Assembly: GCF_004014855.1 (NCBI RefSeq)
Contig: NZ_CP034930.1
Location: 1,054,001-1,118,000, forward strand
DNA length: 64,000 nucleotides
Reading direction: 5' to 3'
DNA from: Apibacter raozihei
GTDB lineage: Bacteria > Bacteroidota > Bacteroidia > Flavobacteriales > Weeksellaceae
The translations under genes were made by a program, and so were the position numbers. The notes under the pieces were generated by a model, which was given only the letters and a program-made list of their open reading frames with translations, made no database searches and was not told where the DNA came from. This document shows, piece after piece, positions 54,064 through 63,555 of the stretch (its first letter is position 1; each line of letters opens with the position of its first letter).

Positions 54064-55569
54064 ATGAAAAAGTTCAATTTGTTAGTTACAGCAGCAGCGA
54101 CCATGTTAGCTACTTCTGTATTCGCACAGAACACTTCCGATAAGTGGTATATCGGAATTGGGGCACATGCGACTGACCATACCTCTGTTCGTGGTATTTT
54201 TGACGGTTATTTTGACACAAGAGATTACAGCTTTGTACCTCCTTTATCAAAACTAACGGTAGCAAGAAGCATTGCTAAAAATTTCGCAGTAGATTTACAA
54301 GCTTCCATAGGCGAGGTTGATAACAAAAGGTTAAACATTAAAGATGAGTTTTTCCTTTTAGCTGGTTTAGGTTTACGATGGACTCCATTAAGTGAATCTA
54401 AATCTTTGAAATGGTTAGACCCTTACGTAAGAGTAGGTGCTAACTACCATAAATATTCCTATGATGGAATTAAAATCGATGCAGATCATCCTTACACTTC
54501 TTATGATTCAGACTACAAAAAAACTCATGACTTAAGAGGGAAATTTACCGGACATGACAATAATTTTGTTTTAAACGGTGGTGTAGGTATTAACTTCTGG
54601 TTTACTAAAAACTTTGGTTTAAATATCGAATCCCAATATAACTGGGCTACTGCTTATTCCAAAGACTATGCAGATTTCTTCCAGCATTCAGCATCTATTA
54701 TCTTTAAATTTGGTAACAATGATAGAGATAAAGACGGTATCCCTGATAAAGACGACAGATGTCCGGATACACCAGGATTACCTCAGTTCCAAGGATGTCC
54801 TGATACTGACGGAGACGGTATTCCAGATATAGACGATCAATGTCCAACAGTACCGGGGCCAGTTGAAAATAACGGTTGTCCATGGGAAGATAGAGACGGA
54901 GACGGTGTTCTTGATAAAGATGACAGATGTCCGGATACTCCAGGATTAGTTCAATTCCAAGGATGTCCTGATACTGACGGCGATGGAGTTCCAGATCCGG
55001 ATGATCAATGTCCTACAGTACCTGGACCAAAAGAAAATAATGGTTGTCCTTGGCCAGATAGAGATGGAGACGGAGTTCCAGATAAAGATGACAGATGTCC
55101 GGATCAACCTGGACCTGCAAGCAACTACGGATGTCCAGATCACAAAACTGTTGAAACAACTTTAAAAGATATCAACTTCCAGTTCAATTCAGCTAAATTA
55201 ACACCTGAATCAGGAAGCAAAATTGAAGCAGCAGCCCAATTATTAAATACCGGAACTCTTAAAGAAAGCGGTGCTTATATTGACGGACACACTGACCGTG
55301 TAGGTAGTGAAGCTGTAAACATGAGAATATCTAAACAAAGAGCACAATCAGTAGTTGATGCTTTAGTTAAAGAAGGTGTTTCAAAAGACAGATTAACTGC
55401 AAGAGGATTTGGTAAATCTCAATTAAAATGTACTGAAGCTGATGTTAAAGATGGAAAATATGCTTCTCAGGAAGAATGTGACCATGTTAACAGACGTGTT
55501 GAAGTATTACCAAGAGATTTAACTATCAAAAAAACAGTACCAGTTAAAGCTCCGGCTAAAAAGAAATAA
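54064..55569 (+). CDS. OmpA-family outer membrane protein with type 3 (thrombospondin-like) repeats, copy 1
   Basis: 501 residues. Signal peptide (MKKFNLLVTAAATMLATSVF, end AQN), N-terminal OmpA-like beta-barrel with GVGINFWFTKNFGLNIES near residue 180, then about five calcium-binding repeats (DRDKDGIPDKDDRCPDTPG, DTDGDGIPDIDDQCPTVPG), and the peptidoglycan-binding OmpA C-domain with IDGHTDRVGSEAVNMRISKQ. It tethers the outer membrane to peptidoglycan. A close paralogue follows 117 bases later. Confidence 0.9.
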   Translation: MKKFNLLVTAAATMLATSVFAQNTSDKWYIGIGAHATDHTSVRGIFDGYFDTRDYSFVPPLSKLTVARSIAKNFAVDLQASIGEVDNKRLNIKDEFFLLAGLGLRWTPLSESKSLKWLDPYVRVGANYHKYSYDGIKIDADHPYTSYDSDYKKTHDLRGKFTGHDNNFVLNGGVGINFWFTKNFGLNIESQYNWATAYSKDYADFFQHSASIIFKFGNNDRDKDGIPDKDDRCPDTPGLPQFQGCPDTDGDGIPDIDDQCPTVPGPVENNGCPWEDRDGDGVLDKDDRCPDTPGLVQFQGCPDTDGDGVPDPDDQCPTVPGPKENNGCPWPDRDGDGVPDKDDRCPDQPGPASNYGCPDHKTVETTLKDINFQFNSAKLTPESGSKIEAAAQLLNTGTLKESGAYIDGHTDRVGSEAVNMRISKQRAQSVVDALVKEGVSKDRLTARGFGKSQLKCTEADVKDGKYASQEECDHVNRRVEVLPRDLTIKKTVPVKAPAKKK

Positions 55570-55597
55570 TAAAAAAATGCCTTTTTAGGGCATAAAT

Positions 55598-55629
55598 AAA
55601 AAAGTCACCAATATTTTGGTGGCTTTTTT
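55598..55629 (+). terminator. Terminator between the two ompA genes
   Basis: Stem AAAAAAGTCACCAA/TTGGTGGCTTTTTT with one G-T wobble, and a T run. Confidence 0.8.
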
Positions 55630-55659
55630 TTGTCCATTAGATAAAATTATGTTAATTTG
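55629..55659 (+). promoter_or_regulatory. Promoter of the second ompA gene
   Basis: TTTG at 55629-55632 and TTAATTTG at 55652-55659 with a 19-base spacer, close to the -33/-7 consensus, and 27 bases before the ATG at 55687. It overlaps the preceding terminator. Confidence 0.45.
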
Positions 55660-55686
55660 CATCAAATAAATTATTTTTAATTATTT

Positions 55687-57114
55687 ATGAAAAATATTAA
55701 ATTAATAGTATCAACAGCAGCCGTTGTTTTAATGTCTGCTTTTGCACTAGCTCAGAACACCCAGGACAAATGGTATGTTGGACTGGGAATACACGCTACA
55801 GATCATACTTCGGTTGATGGTATTTTCAACAACTATTTTGATACAAAGGATTATAGTTTCTCTTTTCCTTTTTCAAAAGTTACAGTAGCGAGAAGTATAG
55901 CGAAGAACCTGGCCGTTGATTTCCAGGCATCTTTAGGTAATATGGATAACAAAAGACTCAAAATAAACGATGAGTTCTTTTTATTAGCCGGTTTAGGTTT
56001 GAGATTTTCACCTCTAAGTGAATCAAATTCTCTTAAATGGTTAGATCCGTATGTAAGAGTTGGTGCTAACTATCATAAGTATTCTTATGAAGGAATAAAC
56101 ATTGATGAAGCACACCCTTATACAGCTTATAACCGTGACTATAAAGAATCCAGAGAACTTAAAGGTAAATTTAAAGGAAAAGACAACAACTTTGTACTTA
56201 ACGGAGGAGCTGGTATTAACTTTTGGTTTACTAAAAATATTGGGTTGAATATAGAATCTCAGTACAACTGGGTGACAACATATTCAAGAAATTATGCTGA
56301 CTTTTTCCAGCATTCAGCATCCATAATTTTTAAATTTGGAGCTAAAAAAGAAGTAATTGATGTACCTGTAATCGTACCAACTATTGAAGATAGAGATGGT
56401 GATGGTATTCCAGACAATGAAGATAGATGTCCTGATACACCGGGGTTACCTCAGTTCCAAGGTTGTCCAGATACTGACGGAGACGGTATTCCTGATCCGG
56501 ATGATCAATGTCCTACTATCCCTGGTCCAAAAGAAAACAATGGTTGTCCTTGGCCGGATACTGACGGAGACGGAGTGTTAGATAAAGATGATGCTTGTCC
56601 TACAATACCAGGTCCAAAAGAAAATAACGGATGTCCTTGGGATGTAAAAGATGTTACAACTAAACTTAAAAACATCAACTTCGAATTTAACAGTTCTAAA
56701 CTTACAGCAGAATCGTTACCATTAGTAAAAGATGCATCATCAATGCTAAATGATAAAGGTTTTGAAGGTAAAAAATTCTATGTAGACGGACACACAGACC
56801 GAGTAGGTTCAGTAGCTGTTAACAATAGAATTTCTAAACAAAGAGCTCAATCTGTAGTAGATGAACTAGTAAAAGAAGGAGTTGCTAAAGATAGATTAAT
56901 TGCCCGTGGATTCGGTAAATCAGAATTACTTTGTACTCAGGCTGATATCAACAAGAAAAAAGATGAAAACGGAAACATTATGTTCCCAGATCAGGCAACT
57001 TGTGATAAAGAAAACAGACGAGTAGTAGTACTAGATCAGGAAACAGGGAAAAAAGTTTCTATAACAAAAGAAGTTCAGGTTAAAAAACCAGCTTCATCAA
57101 AAAGAAAAAAATAA
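55687..57114 (+). CDS. OmpA-family outer membrane protein with type 3 repeats, copy 2
   Basis: 475 residues, closely related to copy 1 (shared DKWYVGLGIHATDHTSV-like opening and KNLAVDFQASLGNMDNKRL). It has a signal peptide, the same beta-barrel, fewer type 3 repeats (DRDGDGIPDNEDRCPDTPG and onward), and the OmpA C-domain with VDGHTDRVGSVAVNNRISKQ. The two genes are separated by a terminator and a promoter, so they may be separately regulated. Confidence 0.9.
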   Translation: MKNIKLIVSTAAVVLMSAFALAQNTQDKWYVGLGIHATDHTSVDGIFNNYFDTKDYSFSFPFSKVTVARSIAKNLAVDFQASLGNMDNKRLKINDEFFLLAGLGLRFSPLSESNSLKWLDPYVRVGANYHKYSYEGINIDEAHPYTAYNRDYKESRELKGKFKGKDNNFVLNGGAGINFWFTKNIGLNIESQYNWVTTYSRNYADFFQHSASIIFKFGAKKEVIDVPVIVPTIEDRDGDGIPDNEDRCPDTPGLPQFQGCPDTDGDGIPDPDDQCPTIPGPKENNGCPWPDTDGDGVLDKDDACPTIPGPKENNGCPWDVKDVTTKLKNINFEFNSSKLTAESLPLVKDASSMLNDKGFEGKKFYVDGHTDRVGSVAVNNRISKQRAQSVVDELVKEGVAKDRLIARGFGKSELLCTQADINKKKDENGNIMFPDQATCDKENRRVVVLDQETGKKVSITKEVQVKKPASSKRKK

Positions 57115-57137
57115 GAACTGAAAAATCTTAAATATTT

Positions 57138-57165
57138 AAAAGCCATCCTGTATAGGATGGCTTTT
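57138..57165 (+). terminator. Terminator of the second ompA gene
   Basis: Stem AAAAGCCATCC/GGATGGCTTTT, loop TGTATA, followed by T run. Confidence 0.85.
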
Positions 57166-57206
57166 TTATTTCTGTCAAATTCAGTAAAAACGTTACGTAT
57201 TTTAGT

Positions 57207-57214
57207 TAACTTTG
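57207..57214 (+). promoter_or_regulatory. Promoter -7 box of kdsB
   Basis: TAACTTTG, perfect TAnnTTTG. It covers the alternative start at 57212, which is therefore upstream of the transcript start; the GTG at 57239 is 24 bases on. Confidence 0.6.
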
Positions 57215-57238
57215 CATAAATACTTAATTCATTTTAAA

Positions 57239-57988
57239 GTGAAAATTATTGCAGTTATTCCAGCTCGTTATGCAGCATCAAGATTCCCTGCCAAATTAAT
57301 GGGAATGTTAGGAGAAAAGACAGTTATAAGATCAACTTACGAAAATGCAAAAGAAACCTTATTGTTTGATGATGTTTTTGTAGTGACAGATTCTGAAATT
57401 ATTCATAATGAAATTACTCGAAATGGAGGAAAAGCCATAATGAGTATAAAAGAACACGAGACAGGAAGTGATAGAATAGCTGAAGCAGTAGCAAATATCG
57501 AATGTGATATAATTATAAATATTCAGGGGGATGAACCTTTTGTTAAAAAAGAACCTCTGGCACAATTAATTCATGCTTTTCATCAAGATGCAAAAAATGA
57601 AATTGATGTAGCCACATTAATTAGGAAAATGGATGATTGGGCACTAATTGAAGACCCTAATTACGTAAAAGTAATAAAAGATAAAGATGATTATGCCTTA
57701 TATTTTTCACGATCAGTAATCCCTTATCCAAGAGAAAAAAATTTTATTGCGGATTATTATGAACATGTGGGTGTTTATGCATTCAGAAAAGATGCATTAG
57801 TAAGTTTTTCTAAATTACCCATGCTACAAAACGAAAAAGCAGAAAAAATAGAATGTATTCGTTATCTGGAATATGGAATGAAAATAAAACTAATTCAAAC
57901 AGATTTTGTAGGAGTAGAGATAGATACTCCTGAAGATTTGGAAAAAGCCAACGAGATTTTAAAAAAACAAGAAAACGAGAAAATATAA
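57239..57988 (+). CDS. kdsB: 3-deoxy-manno-octulosonate (or 8-amino-Kdo) cytidylyltransferase
   Basis: About 249 residues from GTG 57239 ([20 protein letters not shown]). The upstream TTG start lies in the promoter. It links CTP to Kdo or to 8-amino-Kdo for lipopolysaccharide synthesis in the cytoplasm. [32 protein letters not shown] and [15 protein letters not shown] are KdsB signatures. Its stop is 4 bases before a KdnB-like gene, suggesting the 8-amino-Kdo version of the pathway. Confidence 0.9.
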   Translation: MKIIAVIPARYAASRFPAKLMGMLGEKTVIRSTYENAKETLLFDDVFVVTDSEIIHNEITRNGGKAIMSIKEHETGSDRIAEAVANIECDIIINIQGDEPFVKKEPLAQLIHAFHQDAKNEIDVATLIRKMDDWALIEDPNYVKVIKDKDDYALYFSRSVIPYPREKNFIADYYEHVGVYAFRKDALVSFSKLPMLQNEKAEKIECIRYLEYGMKIKLIQTDFVGVEIDTPEDLEKANEILKKQENEKI

Positions 57989-57992
57989 AAAT

Positions 57993-59066
57993 ATGAAATT
58001 CAGAAATTTCCCAATGGTTCCGCGAGTAGTCTATGGTCGCGGAAGTTTTGATCAGACTTCAGAAATTATTGAAGAAAAAAGAAATAAAGAATATCCGTTT
58101 ATCTTTTTAGTAGATAAAGTTTTTGAAGGGAAAGAATTAATAAAAAATATTCCTTTAAAAGGAAAAGACAAAATTATTTTCATTGATACAATTGACGAAC
58201 CTAAGACTAAAGGTATTGATGCTATTCGAGATTCTTTAAAAGAAGAATTCGGTACAGTATCCGGAGTAATAGGAATTGGTGGCGGAAGTGTAATGGATTC
58301 GGCAAAAGCAGTAGCTATAATGCTGAATAGTGAAGGTTCTTCAGCTCAGTATCAGGGATGGGATTTAGTAAAAAATCCGGCAGTTTATCACGTCGGAGTT
58401 CCAACCATCAGTGGAACAGGAGCAGAAGTTTCCAGAACTTGTATTTTAACCGGTCCGGAAAGAAAGTTGGGTATTAATTCAGATTTCACACCATTTGATC
58501 AGGTAATTCTGGATCCAGCTTTAGCAAAAGGAGTAGAAAAAAATCAGGCATTCTTCACAGGAATGGATTGTTATATCCATTGTATAGAATCTTTAACCGG
58601 AACCTATCTGAATGCTTTTAGTAAAAGTTATGGTGAAAAAGCTCTGGAGCTGTGTCAGAAAGTATATGTTCACAAAAACGAATGGGATGATGAATCTGAC
58701 GAAGATTTGATGATGGCTTCCTGGCATGGGGGTATGAGTATAGCCTATTCACAGGTAGGTATTGCACATGCAGTAAGTTATGGTTTGTCTTATTTATTGG
58801 GAACGCATCATGGAGTCGGAAACTGTATAGTATTTGACCGGTTAGAAGAATATTATCCTGAAGGAGTAAAAGAATTTAAATATATGGTTGAAAAAAATCA
58901 TATTGAAATTCCTCAGGGTATTTGTAAAGGATTAACAGACGAACAATTTGATATAATGATCAATGTTTCATACGGTATGGTTCCCTTGTGGGAAAATGCT
59001 TTAGGAAAAGATTGGCAAAAAATAATGACCAAGGAAAAGCTGAGAGCTTTATATGAAGCAATGTAG
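57993..59066 (+). CDS. kdnB: KdnB-like iron-containing Kdo 8-oxidase
   Basis: 357 residues of the iron-containing alcohol dehydrogenase family. NAD-binding GVIGIGGGSVMDSAKAVAIM (about 90-109), PTISGTGAEVSRT, and metal ligands in FTGMDCYIHCIESL (Asp and His), GIAHAVSYGL (His) and GTHHGVGNC (His). In Shewanella, KdnB oxidises the C8 alcohol of Kdo and KdnA then aminates it, giving 8-amino-Kdo. The gene lies immediately after kdsB and is nearly overlapping, which supports the assignment over a generic alcohol dehydrogenase. No KdnA aminotransferase is in the window. It closes with a terminator at 59098. Confidence 0.8.
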   Translation: MKFRNFPMVPRVVYGRGSFDQTSEIIEEKRNKEYPFIFLVDKVFEGKELIKNIPLKGKDKIIFIDTIDEPKTKGIDAIRDSLKEEFGTVSGVIGIGGGSVMDSAKAVAIMLNSEGSSAQYQGWDLVKNPAVYHVGVPTISGTGAEVSRTCILTGPERKLGINSDFTPFDQVILDPALAKGVEKNQAFFTGMDCYIHCIESLTGTYLNAFSKSYGEKALELCQKVYVHKNEWDDESDEDLMMASWHGGMSIAYSQVGIAHAVSYGLSYLLGTHHGVGNCIVFDRLEEYYPEGVKEFKYMVEKNHIEIPQGICKGLTDEQFDIMINVSYGMVPLWENALGKDWQKIMTKEKLRALYEAM

Positions 59067-59097
59067 TTTTTTTATATAAAAATATACTAATTATATT

Positions 59098-59131
59098 AAA
59101 AACCGGGTTATAATCATTTAACCCGGTTTTT
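59098..59131 (+). terminator. Terminator of the kdsB-kdnB unit
   Basis: Perfect 13-bp stem AAAAACCGGGTTA/TAACCCGGTTTTT with an 8-base loop. Confidence 0.85.
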
Positions 59132-59171
59132 TAACGTAACATTTTTTAATTTTAAATAAAGAAGAAATAAC

Positions 59172-59840
59172 ATGAAAAAAATCAATTTAATACTGTTGAT
59201 GATTTTTAATTTCGCAATCATAATTAAAGCACAAACAGCAGAGGAAGTTATAGCCAAACACTTGGAAATAACAGGAGGTTTGACCAAATGGAGAGGATTT
59301 AATTCTGTTGTACTTAAAGGAGAAATGGTTTTAGGTGTAAATGAAAGTTATAATGTTGAAATCTATCAGCAACGCCCAAACTGGAATAAGACCTATATGT
59401 ATGTTCAGGGAAAAAAAATAACATTAAATGCATATAATGGTAAAAAAGCGATACAATACGATTTTCAGTCTAACAAACTAGTAAATAAACCCGATTATGT
59501 TCCGGAAAGTTTTGATTCGGATTTAATTAATTTTTCAGACAAAGGATTTCAGGCTGTTTTTATAGGTACGGAGAAGATAGAACAATCTAACTGTTATAAA
59601 ATTAAATTAATAAAAAATACCAATATAACCACCTATTATTTTGATATGAAATCTTATCAGTTAATACGAGAGGAAAGTGTATCAGAATCTAAAACTTTTA
59701 GTGATTTCAGAAAAGCTTCCGGGTTATACTTTCCTTACAGAATAGAGGTGAAAAGTACTAATGGAGAATCAGATTTTGTATTAATTATAAAAACAATCAA
59801 TGTAAATCAGGCAATACCAGGTAAAGAATTTACATTTTAA
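59172..59840 (+). CDS. LolA-like outer-membrane lipoprotein-sorting family protein
   Basis: 222 residues. Signal peptide (MKKINLILLMIFNFAIIIKA, then Q). The mature protein has AEEVIAKHLEITGGLTKWRG and an all-beta remainder (MVLGVNESYNVEIYQQRPN, YFDMKSYQLIREESVSES, GLYFPYRIEVKS), a LolA-fold pattern common in Bacteroidota secreted proteins of unknown role. Its own unit. Confidence 0.65.
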   Translation: MKKINLILLMIFNFAIIIKAQTAEEVIAKHLEITGGLTKWRGFNSVVLKGEMVLGVNESYNVEIYQQRPNWNKTYMYVQGKKITLNAYNGKKAIQYDFQSNKLVNKPDYVPESFDSDLINFSDKGFQAVFIGTEKIEQSNCYKIKLIKNTNITTYYFDMKSYQLIREESVSESKTFSDFRKASGLYFPYRIEVKSTNGESDFVLIIKTINVNQAIPGKEFTF

Positions 59841-59857
59841 AACAGATTGCTTTAAAA

Positions 59858-60328
59858 TTAGGAAGTCAGATATGATTTAGCCCAGCTTTCTTTCAAAGGT
59901 AATTTAAATTGAGACTGAAACTCTTCAGGAGAACTTACTGATAAATTATAGACATAAGAATTTCCGTCAATCTCAGAAGTTTTTATTTTTTCTTTAAACT
60001 GTTTCATGGGGATAGTCTCCAGTTTTCCATCTTTTGATTCAAAGCTTACAAGCAATCGATTTAACAATTCAAGATTGTATTCAGCATCAATCTGACGGAT
60101 ACATTGATTTAAACTGTCTATTGAACAGCCTGAAGCCTTCGTTTGATTTTCATCAACTTCTATGATAATAAATTTGTGATCTAAAATTTTTAAATTGGAT
60201 TTAAGATCAGCTCCATGAGCTGCCCAGCTATCCAAAAAGTTAGATAAAATTTCGCTTATCTGATTTTCTTCAACAGAAGATAATAATCTATTTGACTGAA
60301 AAACCCAAAGTTTATTGTTTAAATCCAT
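59858..60328 (-). CDS. Conserved Bacteroidota protein of unknown function (often mislabelled ABC transporter ATPase)
   Basis: 156 residues, no signal peptide. It shows FLDSWAAHGADLKSNLKILD, FIIIEVDENQTKASGCSID and a long alpha-beta remainder. There is no Walker A, signature or Walker B motif, so it is not an ATPase. A perfect -7 box lies 26 bases upstream. It is convergent with the LolA-like gene. Confidence 0.65.
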   Translation of the reverse strand: MDLNNKLWVFQSNRLLSSVEENQISEILSNFLDSWAAHGADLKSNLKILDHKFIIIEVDENQTKASGCSIDSLNQCIRQIDAEYNLELLNRLLVSFESKDGKLETIPMKQFKEKIKTSEIDGNSYVYNLSVSSPEEFQSQFKLPLKESWAKSYLTS

Positions 60329-60353
60329 TTCCTTAAATTTTAAATATAAATGA

Positions 60354-60361
60354 CAAATTTA
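60354..60361 (-). promoter_or_regulatory. Promoter -7 box of the 156-residue protein
   Basis: TAAATTTG on the minus strand, perfect TAnnTTTG, 26 bases before the ATG at 60328. Confidence 0.55.
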
Positions 60362-60487
60362 TAATTATTTTATTTATCGGGAGAATATCAGGTTAGATCA
60401 AGTAAAAAAAGAATGATATTTGCAATAAAAATAAACATCAAATAAAAAGTTTTATAATAAAAATATAACTTATCAGATCAGACAACT

Positions 60488-61975
60488 ATGGATTTTGACT
60501 TTCACAAAATTAATCAGGATTTAAAAAAGATTAATACCAACATAAGAAGTTATAGCGACCTGCTCATTGAAAAATCACTAGATGTCTGGAATATAAAAAC
60601 CAAAGTAGGGCTATTTTTCTTTTCTTTAGGATTGTCAATTGCGGCAACATATCTCATTTCTCCTGTGGAATTTTCAAAAGCACAAGAATACACTATGTTT
60701 ATTCTCATTTTTGCAATTCTTCTCTGGGTTACAGAAGCAATTCCTCCTTTTGCTGTGGGTATCATGATTATGGGGTTTCTTATTTATACTATGGGAAACA
60801 TTGAAGGTTCAACCTTAGATCCGAGAACTATTTCCAATACCTGGTCGGATAGTGTTATTTGGATATTTCTTGGAGGTTTTTTCTTAAGTGAAGGAATGAG
60901 AAAAACAAGCTTAGATATCTCTTTGTTTAAAGGCACCATATCAATTTTTGGTTCAAAACCAGGTAATATGTTGTTAGGGATTATGTTAACCACATCTTGT
61001 TTATCATTAATTATTTCAAATACTGCAACCTCAGCAATGATTCTGGCTGCAGTCATGCCTTTTTTAGCAAGAGAAGGAGAAAATTCACCTATGTCAAAAG
61101 CTATCCTTTTATGTATACCTGCATCAGCAACTTTTGCGGGTATGGGAAGTTTAATTTCCTCACCTCCTAATCTTATCGTTGTAGATGCATTAAAATCAAA
61201 AGGGATAGATGTTTCATTTTTTGATTGGATGATCCTTGGACTACCGGTAGCGCTGGTATTGCTCATAGTCTTCTGGCTGATACTTAAACAAAAATATACA
61301 TCCAAAGTAGAAAAAATTGATTTAGATTTTCTTGACATAAATTCAGAATTGCCGGCAAAAATTAAATTACAACGTTTGTTTGTAGTAATTATCCTTATCA
61401 TAACCGTAGTTTTGTGGATGATGGGCAGCAGGCTGAATATACCTACAGCAGCTACAGCAGGAATTCCTATTATGTTTTTGCCTATGCTGGGTATTATTAC
61501 GGCGGAAGATATACGAAAATTACCTTGGGATACACTAATGCTGGTTGCCGGAGGTTTGTCCCTGGGTATTGCTATCAAAGAATTATTAGCTCCTTATTAT
61601 TCTCAATTGTTAGGAAATGCACAATTTAACGAATACTTTATTATGATAGTTTTTGCTTTGGTAACTATTGTTTTTTCTAACATTATGAGTAGTACTGCCA
61701 CAGCAACAATTGTTATTAACATTGCAGCTGTTGTCTTGCCACCTGAGCAAATATTACCGGTTGGGTTGGTTGTCGGTCTTTGTTCATCCTGTGGATTATT
61801 TTTACCAGTTTCAACACCTCCCAATGCAATTGTTTACAGTACAGGAATGCTAAAGCAGTCCGATTTTTATATCGGAGGCTTTTTCGGAGCTATAGTGGGT
61901 ACATTGGTAATAATAGGTTGGGTATTATTTTTACAGCAATTTACCGGTTTCTTCGAAATGGTCTTATCTCCATAA
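60488..61975 (+). CDS. DASS/SLC13-family anion:sodium symporter
   Basis: 495 residues, about 11-12 membrane spans after a hydrophilic N-terminus of 40 residues. It shows the family Ser-Asn-Thr motifs: IISNTATSAMIL near residue 177 and SNIMSSTATATIVINI near 398, which form the Na+ and dicarboxylate site. It probably takes up succinate, malate or fumarate, or possibly sulfate; the substrate cannot be read. Monocistronic. Confidence 0.88.
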   Translation: MDFDFHKINQDLKKINTNIRSYSDLLIEKSLDVWNIKTKVGLFFFSLGLSIAATYLISPVEFSKAQEYTMFILIFAILLWVTEAIPPFAVGIMIMGFLIYTMGNIEGSTLDPRTISNTWSDSVIWIFLGGFFLSEGMRKTSLDISLFKGTISIFGSKPGNMLLGIMLTTSCLSLIISNTATSAMILAAVMPFLAREGENSPMSKAILLCIPASATFAGMGSLISSPPNLIVVDALKSKGIDVSFFDWMILGLPVALVLLIVFWLILKQKYTSKVEKIDLDFLDINSELPAKIKLQRLFVVIILIITVVLWMMGSRLNIPTAATAGIPIMFLPMLGIITAEDIRKLPWDTLMLVAGGLSLGIAIKELLAPYYSQLLGNAQFNEYFIMIVFALVTIVFSNIMSSTATATIVINIAAVVLPPEQILPVGLVVGLCSSCGLFLPVSTPPNAIVYSTGMLKQSDFYIGGFFGAIVGTLVIIGWVLFLQQFTGFFEMVLSP

Positions 61976-62054
61976 AAGCATTTGTTACAAAAGCTTTAAC
62001 CAATGGTTTCTTAGAATAAAACTAAAAAATCTGTCAACTTGGCATATAAATTTC

Positions 62055-62062
62055 TATCTTTG
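62055..62062 (+). promoter_or_regulatory. Promoter -7 box of miaB
   Basis: TATCTTTG, perfect TAnnTTTG, 57 bases before the ATG at 62119. Confidence 0.55.
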
Positions 62063-62118
62063 CATATTAATGCAAATTTTAGTTTGAAAAACCATACTTT
62101 AAAATGGTAAATTAATAT

Positions 62119-63549
62119 ATGGAAAAAGAATTTATAGAAGGTAGACAGGGAGAAGTACTTGTTATGGAAAGTACCACTCAAAATTCAAAAAAATTATTTT
62201 TGGAAAGTTATGGGTGTCAAATGAATTTCTCTGACAGTGAAATAGTTGCCTCTATATTAAATGAGGAAGGTTATAATACAACAGCACAATTGGAAGAAGC
62301 AGATTTAATTTTGCTTAACACCTGCTCTATTAGAGAAAAAGCTGAACAAACAGTCAGAAAAAGACTTTCGCAGTTTAATACGCTAAAAAAACAAAAACCT
62401 AATTTAACTATAGGGGTTTTAGGATGTATGGCGGAAAGATTAAAAACTAAATTTTTAGAAGAGGAACACCTTGTTGATTTAGTTGTTGGACCTGATGCGT
62501 ATAGAGATTTGCCTAACTTATTAAAAGATACAGATGATGGCAGAAATGCAATTAATGTACTATTATCCAAAGAAGAAACTTATGCGGACATAAGCCCCAT
62601 TCGTTTAGGAGGAAACGGTGTAACGGCATTTGTCTCAATTACCCGTGGATGCGATAATATGTGTACATTCTGTGTAGTACCCTTTACTCGAGGAAGAGAA
62701 AGAAGTCGCGATCCGCATTCCGTTCTAAAAGAATGTAGTGAACTGGTTGTTAACGGATATAAAGAAATAACTCTTTTAGGCCAAAATGTAGATAGTTATT
62801 TATGGTATGGAGGAGGACCCAAAAAAGATTTTAATAAAGCTACAGAACTTCAAAAAGCAACAGCAGTGAATTTTGCACACTTATTAGATTTAGTGGCTAC
62901 AGCACATCCGGACACACGTCTTCGGTTTTCAACTTCAAATCCTCAGGATATGAACGAAGATGTGCTTTATGTAATGGCAAAACACGATAACATTTGTAAA
63001 TATATTCATTTACCTGTTCAAAGTGGAAGTACTACGGTTTTAGAAAGAATGAATCGCCAGCATACCCGTGAAGAATATATGGAATTATTAGATAAAATCA
63101 GAGAAATAGTTCCTGATTGTGCCATTTCACATGATATGATAACCGGATTCTGCGGAGAGACCGAAGAAGAGCATAGAGATACATTAAGCTTGATGGAATA
63201 TGCTCAATATGATTTCGGATACATGTTTGCCTATTCAGAAAGACCGGGAACTCCTGCTCATAAAAAAATGGAGGACGATGTTCCTGCGGATATCAAAAAG
63301 AGAAGGTTATCTGAGGTTATAGCTATGCAGCAGAAGTTATCGTTGCAAAGAATGAATTCGTATGTAGGTAAAACACATAAAGTATTAATTGAGGGTACAA
63401 GTAAAAAAAGTCAAGATTATTGGTATGGGAGAATTTCACAGAATGCAGTAGTCGTTTTTCCTAAAACTGAAAATACTAATATCGGGGATTTTGTACTGGT
63501 AGGGGTAATAGATTGTACATCAGCAACTTTGATAGGAGAAAAACAATAG
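62119..63549 (+). CDS. miaB: tRNA-2-methylthio-N6-dimethylallyladenosine synthase
   Basis: 476 residues. Radical-SAM methylthiotransferase that modifies A37 of tRNAs reading U-starting codons. The N-terminal MTTase Cys residues are in [24 protein letters not shown] and VLGCMAERL; the radical-SAM cluster is [12 protein letters not shown] with its CxxxCxxC spacing; a C-terminal TRAM domain follows. It lies 6 bases before the sigma-54 activator gene. Confidence 0.94.
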   Translation: MEKEFIEGRQGEVLVMESTTQNSKKLFLESYGCQMNFSDSEIVASILNEEGYNTTAQLEEADLILLNTCSIREKAEQTVRKRLSQFNTLKKQKPNLTIGVLGCMAERLKTKFLEEEHLVDLVVGPDAYRDLPNLLKDTDDGRNAINVLLSKEETYADISPIRLGGNGVTAFVSITRGCDNMCTFCVVPFTRGRERSRDPHSVLKECSELVVNGYKEITLLGQNVDSYLWYGGGPKKDFNKATELQKATAVNFAHLLDLVATAHPDTRLRFSTSNPQDMNEDVLYVMAKHDNICKYIHLPVQSGSTTVLERMNRQHTREEYMELLDKIREIVPDCAISHDMITGFCGETEEEHRDTLSLMEYAQYDFGYMFAYSERPGTPAHKKMEDDVPADIKKRRLSEVIAMQQKLSLQRMNSYVGKTHKVLIEGTSKKSQDYWYGRISQNAVVVFPKTENTNIGDFVLVGVIDCTSATLIGEKQ

Positions 63550-63555
63550 ACATTT

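Noticed and set aside
57212..57238. Upstream start for kdsB adding nine residues.
   Set aside because: TTG start inside the -7 box; the family begins at [10 protein letters not shown], encoded from GTG 57239.
60784..61578. A 264-codon antisense open frame within the DASS transporter.
   Set aside because: Long but opposite to a clear membrane protein with family motifs; no promoter box or ribosome site seen.
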